Assembly: GCF_963665675.1 (NCBI RefSeq)
Contig: NZ_OY762426.1
Span: forward strand, 930,001-994,000
DNA: 64,000 bases
From: an uncultured Methanolobus sp.
GTDB taxonomy: Archaea > Halobacteriota > Methanosarcinia > Methanosarcinales > Methanosarcinaceae
Direction of reading: 5' to 3'
Positions 45,865 to 54,437 of the stretch are shown piece by piece. The notes under the pieces are model-generated. The model ran no database searches. It saw only the letters and a list, made by a program, of their open reading frames with translations, and was not told where the DNA came from. Within the stretch, counting starts at the first letter, position 1; every line of letters starts with the position of its first letter. The translations under genes were made by a program, and so were the position numbers.

Positions 45865-46569
45865 TCACTGGCTGTTCATATATTCATACAAAGTAATCAG
45901 AGACAAAGATGTCGTATTGATATCTCCCCCCTCTTTTCCCCATGAGCCGTTATCACTTATCTGACTAAGTAACCACTCCGCAGATTCTTCAACTTCATTT
46001 TTGTGTCCTGCAAGCATTAGTGACTGAATAACAAGGTTGCTGGTTGCAGGTGTTTTCCATGAACCGTTTTCCTGTCTTTGTGAGATTATCCATTTTGCTT
46101 TCTCTTCAATAAACTCATTATAAATACCTGTATTTTCGAGTTTCTGCTGTTTGAGCAGGGCTGTGATTATAAGAGCTGTTGTTCCGGGATGTTCCCACTT
46201 TTTTCCGTAATTCTCAATAAGCCATCTGCATTCTTTCGGATTGAAGATTCCAAGGTCTGCAAGTGCTGTAAGAGCATATGTGCTGTCATAGACATCCTCA
46301 TTCCATGAACCATTTTTTTGTTTTGACAGTATCCAGTCTCTGGTTTCAGTAAAAATAGTACCGCTTTGTGCAAGAACCGATGCAGCACGTGAAGTATCTC
46401 TCAGATCATCATTCCATGAATCTCCTGTACGCAGGTTCACAAGCCGCTTCATATAATCGTTGTTCTCATTCCAGAGATAACTTGCCTGTACAACACGTGC
46501 AAGGTCTTTCACTTTCGTTATGTCCTGTGAATAAAGCCAGTTGAACGATGCTTCACTCTTAAAAATCAT
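45865..46569 (-). CDS. Prenyltransferase/squalene-cyclase-like repeat protein
   Basis: A 234-residue alpha/alpha-toroid-like protein with at least four QW-like repeats, for example SKQKNGSWNEDVYDSTYALTAL, SQRQENGSWKTPATSNLVIQ-type and ISDNGSWGKEGGDINTTSLS. The DxDD catalytic motif of cyclases is not seen and the protein is much shorter than a cyclase (about 600 residues). It may be a binding or truncated form. It lies 23 nt downstream of the second nrdD and is probably co-transcribed with it. There is no known link to ribonucleotide reduction. Confidence 0.65.
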   Translation of the reverse strand: MIFKSEASFNWLYSQDITKVKDLARVVQASYLWNENNDYMKRLVNLRTGDSWNDDLRDTSRAASVLAQSGTIFTETRDWILSKQKNGSWNEDVYDSTYALTALADLGIFNPKECRWLIENYGKKWEHPGTTALIITALLKQQKLENTGIYNEFIEEKAKWIISQRQENGSWKTPATSNLVIQSLMLAGHKNEVEESAEWLLSQISDNGSWGKEGGDINTTSLSLITLYEYMNSQ

Positions 46570-46592
46570 AATGGTTCAGACGGCCTGCGGAT

Positions 46593-48407
46593 TTATTTAT
46601 CTTTCTGCCTGCACTGTATCCTGTACCTGTGGCGTTCTTTGTATTCCATGACCTTCCCCGGATTCCAGTTGTTCACATGGCCGTAGTAACCAGTAACTCT
46701 GGATATGTGGTCTACGATCTTTGCCTGACAATGCGGACATTTTTCCTGTATTCCTCTGGAATTGTGCCCATTTTTGCATATAGAAAAATCCGGTGAGAAA
46801 CAGAAATATGCAAGCTCTGTCTGTGTTATTTTATCAATGAAATCTGATAGTCCCCCGGGGTCGGGGAAACTTTCTCCCATCCATATGTGGCAGATTGTGC
46901 CACCTGTAAAATATGGATGAAACTCTGCTTCCGTTGCTATTCGATTAACAAGTGAAGTCTCAGTTTTGTAAGGCATATGGGTGGAATTGGTATAATATGG
47001 AACTTCATCGCTTCCCTGCACGTTTGCTTTTTTTCCGTACTGCTCTTTATCCAGCAATGCAAAACGATGGGCAGTGCTCTCAGCGGGTGTCTGTTCGAGA
47101 GTGTATTCGATATTATCATCAATGGCAAATTCCTGTATCCTGTCTGCCATATAGCGTATAATTTCGATACCTTCTTTCTTTTTCTCAAGGATTCCCTCAC
47201 CGGTAAGGTTCATGAGGCACTCGTTCAGTCCCACAACGCCAAATGTCAGGTGCCTCTTCTCAAATTCATAATAAGGTATTCCATCATCCGTAGATTTCAG
47301 AAGCCACGGCAGTATTTTCCATTCATAGAGCGATTTTTTGATTATTTCATTACCTTCAATAAGTGTCTGTCTGCTTATTTCAAGTGCCCTGTTAAGTTCT
47401 GTGAAAAAGTCATCCTGTCCTTCGGCTCTAAGAGCAACACCAGGAAGATTTATTGAAACAACTTTATTGGAACCGTTACCCATTCCTCCTGCATTCCATA
47501 TACCTCCTGTATGTCTGGCAAAGAGGCGGCAGCACATTGCATGTACTGTCTCATCAGAAAGGTAGTCGGCTCTCAGATTCAGGAAATATGGCGCTCCGGT
47601 TGAGGCTGTTGCCTGCATTGTGAGTTTCCAGAGAGGATCAGCAAGGTTTAGGTCTTTTGTTATCGCAGTTGTCAGTAATGGGAAAGTAAAAGGTCCGCCC
47701 TCTCCGTCTCCCTCTGCGGCAATTTCCATTATTGCCCTGTAGATAGTCCTTGCTTCATCCTCAAACTCCTCATAAGTAGAATCAAGTTCCTTTCCGGTAA
47801 AAATTGCTTTCTGGTCAGCAATGATCGGAGGGCAGGTTATCCTCAGTCCGATGTTTGTAAAAGCACTCTGGGCTCCGGGACGATTGGACTGGTTCATCTG
47901 GAACATGAACCCCTGTATCATCTGCATGAGTTGTTCATCAGTTATGTCATCGTAATGCAGGTATGGTGCAAGCATCCAGTTCAGCATGTCTATTGCCTGC
48001 GCTCCGGCGAAGAACTGCTGTGAATGCAGCATAAAGGACATTGAATGATAGAGTGCAGACTGGAAACGTTTTGCAGGAAGACTGGTTGTGTCCGGAAATC
48101 TCAGCCCGTCTTTCAGGAAAATTCTGGCATCAATCCCGTTGCAATAAGGTTTGAAAGGGTTCTGCAGGTCATGGATATGAATGAGTCCTTCCATATGTGC
48201 CCGGGAACTTTCAGGGGAGTAGAGTTTCTCCAGAGCATATTGTTTCTTAACCTGGGATGCAATGTGAAGGTCTACAACAGACGGACTCAGGCGTGTGTTG
48301 GAGTTTTCCTTTAGCAGCCAGCTTCTATCCAGCAGGACGTCTTCAATGAGTTCTGTTGGGTTTATGAAGTCAAGTCTGTCAATGTTCCCATGGCTCCCGG
48401 TTCCCAT
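46593..48407 (-). CDS. nrdD: Second class III ribonucleotide reductase, without an ATP-cone
   Basis: A 604-residue glycyl-radical reductase paralogue. It starts MGTGSHGNIDRLDFINPTEL and goes straight into the barrel; the N-terminal ATP-cone of the 28.6 kb enzyme is absent. The radical motif HISRVTGYYGHVNNW has its Gly at about residue 573. The preceding zinc site looks unusual: CPHCQAK is complete, but the first half is SICKNGHNS, with one Cys and a His. No activase is adjacent. A TATA box about 27 nt upstream and no ribosome site suggest a leaderless transcript. Confidence 0.88.
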   Translation of the reverse strand: MGTGSHGNIDRLDFINPTELIEDVLLDRSWLLKENSNTRLSPSVVDLHIASQVKKQYALEKLYSPESSRAHMEGLIHIHDLQNPFKPYCNGIDARIFLKDGLRFPDTTSLPAKRFQSALYHSMSFMLHSQQFFAGAQAIDMLNWMLAPYLHYDDITDEQLMQMIQGFMFQMNQSNRPGAQSAFTNIGLRITCPPIIADQKAIFTGKELDSTYEEFEDEARTIYRAIMEIAAEGDGEGGPFTFPLLTTAITKDLNLADPLWKLTMQATASTGAPYFLNLRADYLSDETVHAMCCRLFARHTGGIWNAGGMGNGSNKVVSINLPGVALRAEGQDDFFTELNRALEISRQTLIEGNEIIKKSLYEWKILPWLLKSTDDGIPYYEFEKRHLTFGVVGLNECLMNLTGEGILEKKKEGIEIIRYMADRIQEFAIDDNIEYTLEQTPAESTAHRFALLDKEQYGKKANVQGSDEVPYYTNSTHMPYKTETSLVNRIATEAEFHPYFTGGTICHIWMGESFPDPGGLSDFIDKITQTELAYFCFSPDFSICKNGHNSRGIQEKCPHCQAKIVDHISRVTGYYGHVNNWNPGKVMEYKERHRYRIQCRQKDK

Positions 48408-48869
48408 AGAAAAGAGTCGGTGTTTTTAGTATAAATATTGAATGAAGGGGCATGAAACACCTAAACGAATTGGTATATACTAGTGAGGGAATCAAAGCGA
48501 CAATTCATGTTTATTATAGAAGCTTGAGGCATACAGGGGTGAATATTATCGATGAAACTAAAACGCGCAGCAGATTTGAATATCATTCTTAAATTTACAA
48601 TTTAATGTCGGAATGGTACATATAACTCGTTTGCTTGATTTTTCAGAATAATTCGAAATAACTAGTTGTGAAATAGCTACCTTTTATTTCTTATATTGTA
48701 ATGTGCAATTCTCACATACATATATCAAAATCTTGCGTATAATGTATTTTTTTTAGGATTATATGAACTAAATATTCTATATATATTAATTATTTATACA
48801 TTGAATAATCATAACATTACAAACATTGAATATATTCTATGTTTAGAAATATAAATAGTGGTGTTAAAA
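48408..48869. other. AT-rich intergenic region before the toxin gene
   Basis: No gene is supported. The region is strongly A/T-rich, with several TATA-like elements: ATATTTATACTA on the minus strand near 48430 for nrdD, and CTATATATATTAATTATTTATA near 48778 for the plus-strand toxin gene. GTGGTG at 48858-48863 is its ribosome site. Confidence 0.5.
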
Positions 48870-51800
48870 ATGAATCTAAAATCATTTTTCTCAGTGGGGG
48901 TTGTAATAATTTTGATTATGTCAATTTTCAGCCTTATAGTATCGGCCTATGGTTCAGGAACAGAAGCGGACCCGTATAGGGTTTACACACTCGATGACCT
49001 GCAGAATATGAATAACGATCTGGATGCACATTACATCCTGATGAACGATATAGATGCAAGTGCAACATCCACTTGGAACGGGGGTAAGGGATTTGATCCG
49101 ATTGGTGATAGCCTTTCGAATGCCTTCGAAGGAACATTTGATGGTCAGGGTTATACTATCAGCAATCTGTTCATTGACCGAGGCACTGCATATAACGGAT
49201 TGTTTGGATGTACAATGGGTCCATACTTAGTAGATGATACATTCAGTGTCATGAATCTCAATCTTGAGAACGTCTCTATCACGGGAGGTTACCTCACTGG
49301 TGGACTTATTGGTGATGATTCGTCGGGTGGAGCATATCGATGTTCGGTGTCTGGTAATGTTAGCGGTATTGATGGGGTAGGCGGACTTATCGGGTCTACA
49401 AATGAAGGGGATGTTGCAGAATCGTTCACTACAGGTACTGTGTGTAGTACTCGTAACGTGGGTGGTATCGTTGGTGACATGTCCAGTAGTAGTGAACTGA
49501 CCAATTCATATTCATCAATGAATGTTTCTGGTGATAATCGTGTAGGTGGTCTGGTTGGACATGTTTATCTGAGCACTGTTACAAATTCGTACTCATATGG
49601 TTCAGTCAATGGAAATACCGAAGTTGGAGGACTTATTGGTAGTGATCGTTATTCCACTGTAACCTTTTCATACTGGAATACTGAAACGTCAGGCCAGTCA
49701 TCCAGTGGGGGAGGTACAGGTAACACAACAGCAGAGATGCAGACACAAAGCACGTTTGTAGGTTGGGATTTCAATGATACTTGGGTGATGCAAGGTTATC
49801 CTATACTGAAATCAACGATAGAAGATACCTCGCTTTTCATTCTCTTTGACAGTCTTTCTGATGACACAAAGTCAAATGAAACGATCAATGTATCAGGTAC
49901 TGTAAGTACTCAGATAACATCTGATATAACAATCAATCACAATGGAAACATATCCTCTGTCCCGGTGGAGAACGGTAGTTTTACTTGTACTCTTAACCTT
50001 TCAACAGCTAACAATATCACTGCTTCAGGTACTGATGTAGCCGGAAAGATTTATTCTGCAACTATCTTGCTTGACGGAGATATGCTATCTGCTGATGGTG
50101 AGCTTAAAATGGGTTTTGATCCACTGGACCCTGACTCGGATTCAACACTTACGCCTGAAGATGAAAGTGGCAATGGTATCCCTGACGGTCTGGAAACATT
50201 AGATAATCAACTGCCCTCTTTTGCAAAATATCGTATAGGCGCTGATCCTCTTAAAGAAGATACTGACGATGACAATCTGACAGACTATTTCGAACTGATG
50301 CAGCTTGGATTGATTACAGATATTGGTTCAAATGATACTGATGGCGATGGTATTCTTGATGAAGATGAGGATATCGATGAGGATGGACTTACAAATCTCG
50401 AAGAGCAGAATTATGGCACTGATCCTCTCAAACCTGATACTGATGGAGATACACTGAATGACAGTTTTGAAGTAAACATTTTTGGTTCAAACCCACTTCT
50501 GGTTGACAGTGACGATGATGGGCTTGAAGATGACAGTGAGTTCCGGCTTGGTACAGACCCCAATAACTCTGATACGTATGGTGACGGCACTCCTGACGGA
50601 TTAAGAACGTTTACTTCCAATGCTTCAGACAGCAGTTTAGGAACCAGTGTTTCTATTAATGGAATTGGTGATCTGGCACAAAATGTGAGTATCACTCAAG
50701 AGAATTCTTCGTATTATACAAATATTTCATCTATGGTATCTCCACTGGTTGCTATCAGTCTGAACGAGTCATTCAACTATGTGGATATCAGTATTGAGTA
50801 TGATCCATCTAATGTCACTAATGCCTCCAATTTGTCTCTTTGCTATTTTAATGAGACTTATGGTTTGTACGTTCCTGTGCCATCCACAGTAGACGCTGCA
50901 AATCACTCGGTAAGTGCGAATGTCTCTCATTTGAGCACATGGGCGGTTTTTGATGAATCTGAACTTATGGCTCTGTATAAAGCTATAAGTGAATATAATC
51001 ATGAAACCTACTATGGGCCAACACCCAGTATACCTGAACCGGGGGATAGTGTGATTGTTCCATATGATTCTAATGTAGTCATAACATTCCTTGCTTCTAA
51101 TTCAGGATACAACGATCAGTTTGGTCTCTCAAGTCCTTCAAGCATGTTCTTTGGTTATGGATACAGTACTCCTGCTGGAACGGTATTCGATCTTGGAAAC
51201 TATACAAATGGTACCGAGTTGATTCTTTATCTGACCAATCAACCAGGGCAAACATTTTACAGTGGTCCTGCCAGCAGGAACCCTGATAATGTGGCACATG
51301 CTTATGTGAAATCAATCAGTGATGATACGTGGAATGTCGGATGGGAAGATCTGTACGGCGGCGGTGACAGGGATTATAACGACATCATATACAACATTAC
51401 TTTTACCAATCTCATGATTGACTCAGATGGAGATGGCCTGACAGACTATATGGAAACTCATGGAATAATGGACAATATGGGTAATACATACTGTACTGAC
51501 CCAGAAAATCCTGATACCGATGGAGATGGTCTAACCGATGGGGAAGAAACAGGAGTTTCAACAACTGGTTCCAATCCTTTCATAAAATATAGTTTCAATG
51601 TAGTCAGCAATCCAAAAAAGGTAGACTCCGACAATGACGGCATTGACGACCCCGATGAGGCAGAATTCTCAACAGAAATGTTGGAAGAGGATACCGACCA
51701 TGACGGTTTGAAGGATGGGCTGGAGCTTGAAATCGGAACAGAACCTCTTCTTAAGGATACTGATTTCGATGGTCACGATGATAAAGAGGAATATAATGAC

Positions 51801-52892
51801 CCTGACCATGATCCACTGGTTTATGAGAAGAGGTATAGTCACTATGAAATTATAGAAGAAATAACACTCGGAGCTGTTTTTGGAGAATTTGGCTACGACG
51901 AGCATGACAGTGTTTACTACCTGACAGGTCACCTCATAAGTGGTCTAGTCGCTGTCGGGGATATTAGGGACTTATTGGCATCAGTAAGCCATGGGGATGA
52001 GCTTGGTGTAGTCTTAAACATTGCTGCCGTTGTTCCACTGTGGGGGGATGGGGCTAAAGTAGTATCCAACGTAGGAGAGTTTGGTGCAAAGCATGCCGAT
52101 GAAGCTGGAATTGTCGCCATCAAGCTAATAGACTACGTACCATCAACATCGTTAAAAGCCAATGTCTTAAAAGCAAGTTCAAGCGATGACTTCTACGGAT
52201 TGGTCGCTAAAGGTTTCGATGATAACTCCATAATCAAACTAAGTGAACAGGGTATTGACTTTGTAAAATTCAACAAGGCACTGGATGCGACAAGTGCTTT
52301 TGCCGACTATCCTGGTCTGGGCACATTCCTGAGATTACAGATAGATGATACCGGCACTATCCTGAAAGATAGATGCACATTCAATGCAAAGAAAGCTGCT
52401 GCAGCTCAAAACGCAGGTAAATCCACATATGTAGACCGTTTTGTTAACAATCTCAAAGGAGCATATACGGAAGATCTGCTGGCGAAGCATATTGGGGGAG
52501 ATGAAATAGTAGTAGGTTTATCCCATGTAAACAAAGGTGGTATTGACTATGCCGGTCTTATTACCACAACTACGCCTCAAACGCTGAAGATAGGAGAAGC
52601 TAAGGCAGTACAGAGTTTGTCATTGTCGAAGCTGAAGAATTATATAACTCCGAACAAAGTTACAGGTGAATTAGAATTCAACTTTAACTATGCCCGTGGG
52701 AAACTTGGGGATGAGCACCTAAAAGATTCATCTATTCAGAAAGAATTTGTGCTTTACATAAATAGTCCAGAAAGTGAAACTATTAAGCAAGCATTAGACT
52801 TACCTTCAAGTGTACAATATAGTTATAAAGACCGTTTGGGACAGATGATAACCGAAACTGTTACAATTACTGTTAAAACAGTGAGTGAATAA
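48870..52892 (+). CDS. Secreted polymorphic toxin: GLUG/Ca-repeat/DUF4114 stalk with C-terminal PD-(D/E)XK nuclease
   Basis: A 1340-residue protein (MNLKSFFSVG...), starting 6 nt after GTGGTG; GTG at 48858 would add four residues. The signal peptide ends near SAYG. GLUG repeats occupy about 110-290 (GGLIGSTNEG, GGIVGDMSS, GGLVGHV, GGLIGSDRY). DxDxDG thrombospondin-3-type Ca repeats lie at about 415-570 and again at 850-980. Between them is a DUF4114-type domain ending GGGDRDYNDIIYN. A pretoxin segment, VVLNIAAVVPLWGDGAKV (about 1045), precedes the tip. There GAYTEDLLAK, GGIDYAG and IGEAKAVQSLSLSKLKNYI give the E...D...ExK site of a restriction-type nuclease. A candidate immunity gene follows 9 nt later. 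Confidence 0.8.
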   Translation: MNLKSFFSVGVVIILIMSIFSLIVSAYGSGTEADPYRVYTLDDLQNMNNDLDAHYILMNDIDASATSTWNGGKGFDPIGDSLSNAFEGTFDGQGYTISNLFIDRGTAYNGLFGCTMGPYLVDDTFSVMNLNLENVSITGGYLTGGLIGDDSSGGAYRCSVSGNVSGIDGVGGLIGSTNEGDVAESFTTGTVCSTRNVGGIVGDMSSSSELTNSYSSMNVSGDNRVGGLVGHVYLSTVTNSYSYGSVNGNTEVGGLIGSDRYSTVTFSYWNTETSGQSSSGGGTGNTTAEMQTQSTFVGWDFNDTWVMQGYPILKSTIEDTSLFILFDSLSDDTKSNETINVSGTVSTQITSDITINHNGNISSVPVENGSFTCTLNLSTANNITASGTDVAGKIYSATILLDGDMLSADGELKMGFDPLDPDSDSTLTPEDESGNGIPDGLETLDNQLPSFAKYRIGADPLKEDTDDDNLTDYFELMQLGLITDIGSNDTDGDGILDEDEDIDEDGLTNLEEQNYGTDPLKPDTDGDTLNDSFEVNIFGSNPLLVDSDDDGLEDDSEFRLGTDPNNSDTYGDGTPDGLRTFTSNASDSSLGTSVSINGIGDLAQNVSITQENSSYYTNISSMVSPLVAISLNESFNYVDISIEYDPSNVTNASNLSLCYFNETYGLYVPVPSTVDAANHSVSANVSHLSTWAVFDESELMALYKAISEYNHETYYGPTPSIPEPGDSVIVPYDSNVVITFLASNSGYNDQFGLSSPSSMFFGYGYSTPAGTVFDLGNYTNGTELILYLTNQPGQTFYSGPASRNPDNVAHAYVKSISDDTWNVGWEDLYGGGDRDYNDIIYNITFTNLMIDSDGDGLTDYMETHGIMDNMGNTYCTDPENPDTDGDGLTDGEETGVSTTGSNPFIKYSFNVVSNPKKVDSDNDGIDDPDEAEFSTEMLEEDTDHDGLKDGLELEIGTEPLLKDTDFDGHDDKEEYNDPDHDPLVYEKRYSHYEIIEEITLGAVFGEFGYDEHDSVYYLTGHLISGLVAVGDIRDLLASVSHGDELGVVLNIAAVVPLWGDGAKVVSNVGEFGAKHADEAGIVAIKLIDYVPSTSLKANVLKASSSDDFYGLVAKGFDDNSIIKLSEQGIDFVKFNKALDATSAFADYPGLGTFLRLQIDDTGTILKDRCTFNAKKAAAAQNAGKSTYVDRFVNNLKGAYTEDLLAKHIGGDEIVVGLSHVNKGGIDYAGLITTTTPQTLKIGEAKAVQSLSLSKLKNYITPNKVTGELEFNFNYARGKLGDEHLKDSSIQKEFVLYINSPESETIKQALDLPSSVQYSYKDRLGQMITETVTITVKTVSE

Positions 52893-52901
52893 GGAGGAAA
52901 T

Positions 52902-54062
52902 ATGGGAAAGAAAAATGCATTTTCCATTTTTGTAGAAGAAAAAAGAGAAAAATGGGAACAAATCCTACGGGACAGAGGGGTATTCGAAGAATACCCCTCT
53001 TACCTTGATCCAAAAAAGGATTTAAAAATACTTCTTGCTTACGAAGAACTTGGAACGATTTACAGATGTATTGGAAATAAACAAAGGTCAAGTTGGGTTT
53101 TTAAATACTTAACTACTTTTAGTGTTCCCTCTTCTAGTTCAGAAGGCATCTCAAACAAAAATGATATTAATCTTGTTTTTAGTTGTGGTGAATACGCGCT
53201 AAGGAAAGGGCTTTTTTTCGATCTTTCAAATTCCGACCAAAAAACCGCAGACAGGATGTTTTTATTCGCATCAGAAGATTTTGTAGTCCCTAAGGATGAT
53301 GTAGATTTTTGGATTAAACATGGATTGTACGATCACATAGCATATGGTCACCTTTGGCGCAGTTACTCTTTAATTAGACTTAATCGATATCAAGAAGCAC
53401 TTGAACTTTTGGTTCAGGTCGTCCCCTATCTTGACAAGTACAAAAAAACCGGAGTCGAGATGTGGCGCACTGTAGAGTACGCTTTAACCAAAGCTCTAAT
53501 TCCTCTCTGTGAATACAAACTAAATCCTACAGAAGAACATCTGGCAAATACCAAAAAAGGCATTGAGGATTTCATAAAGAGCCTTCGTGATAGAAGAGAT
53601 AAGCTTGAAGGTTATCTTTACTACTTCCACCTGAAAGAGAAGTTTGCAGATGTCTACGAAGCCAAAAACGTGCCTGCCGATGCAAAACCTGCGGTCAAGA
53701 AGCCTGTTGAAGAAAAGGAGATAGAGTTTCCTGCGAACGATGAGGAACCTGGCACCATCATGATAACGACCTTGGATAGATATGAGGATTTCCTTGGGAG
53801 CAACAGTGAGGTTGAGAGATATTGTGCCGATGTCTCTAAACTTGGAGATTTCCCGAACCTTGCTCTGTTGATGGAAACCTATGTGACAGAAAGTTACCTT
53901 GATGCTGAACCATTGATAGAGGAATGCAAAAGATTGCTTGCTATGGAGGGAATTAAAGACAGGATCAGAGAGATGACCGAGATCGTGCTGGAAACGGCAG
54001 AAGATGCGAAGGAAACGGGGACTAATGTGTATTTCTATTTTGCTGAGGATATTGTGGAATGA
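52902..54062 (+). CDS. Candidate immunity protein, TPR-like
   Basis: A 386-residue soluble acidic protein with no signal peptide. An AAGGAGG ribosome site lies at the end of the toxin gene and the gap is 9 nt, so the two are surely co-expressed. The body is helical (YGHLWRSYSLIRLNRYQEALELLVQVVPYLDKY, described in parts), consistent with TPR-like repeats. A Pro/Ala/Lys linker at about 255-275 leads to a second helical domain rich in acidic residues. By position it should neutralise the C-terminal nuclease. It is unusually long for an immunity protein and could instead be a chaperone or regulator. I do not recognise the family. Confidence 0.55.
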   Translation: MGKKNAFSIFVEEKREKWEQILRDRGVFEEYPSYLDPKKDLKILLAYEELGTIYRCIGNKQRSSWVFKYLTTFSVPSSSSEGISNKNDINLVFSCGEYALRKGLFFDLSNSDQKTADRMFLFASEDFVVPKDDVDFWIKHGLYDHIAYGHLWRSYSLIRLNRYQEALELLVQVVPYLDKYKKTGVEMWRTVEYALTKALIPLCEYKLNPTEEHLANTKKGIEDFIKSLRDRRDKLEGYLYYFHLKEKFADVYEAKNVPADAKPAVKKPVEEKEIEFPANDEEPGTIMITTLDRYEDFLGSNSEVERYCADVSKLGDFPNLALLMETYVTESYLDAEPLIEECKRLLAMEGIKDRIREMTEIVLETAEDAKETGTNVYFYFAEDIVE

Positions 54063-54112
54063 GGTTGTAATACAAAAAAGAATCAGAGGAAGAGCAACTC
54101 TCCCCCTCAAAA

Positions 54113-54430
54113 TTATTTCTTAAACCCCTCAACAGAATCCACAATCGAAGCGAACTCCTTGCCCCAGAGCATTTCTTCATTAATATCAGTGTGGACTTTT
54201 CCGCTGTCTTCGATCTCTGCAATCTTTGGGTCCATTGGGAGTTCACCAAGAATTGGCACATTGAAATCGGCTGCTGCCTTCTCGACTCCACCTTTGCCGA
54301 AGAGTTCGATCTTTTCATCGCAGTGCGGGCAGATAATTCCTTCCATATTCTCTACGATACCGATTACAGGGACTTTCAGGATCTCTGCGAACTTGATGGA
54401 TTTCCTGATAAGCTCAGAAGACTCTGAGCA
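54113..54430 (-). pseudogene. 3' fragment of an Mrp/NBP35-type Fe-S carrier ATPase
   Basis: The last 105 or so residues of an Mrp/ApbC/NBP35 P-loop protein remain: SSELIRKSIKFAEILKVPVIGIVENMEG, CPHCDEKIELFGKGGVEKAA and VPILGELPMDPKI. The nucleotide-binding N-terminal half (about 170 residues with Walker A) is missing. Homology stops at about 54430, exactly where the vWA-like toxin cassette begins in the opposite direction. So the gene was severed by recombination, and a full copy is expected elsewhere. Confidence 0.85.
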
Positions 54431-54437
54431 TGCATGG

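Noticed and set aside
54159..54437. The first 93 residues of the long plus-strand ORF ending at 55403
   Set aside because: They are antisense to the clear Mrp/NBP35 fragment and have Ser/Ile-rich, non-protein-like composition; only the part from about 54438 is real toxin coding.
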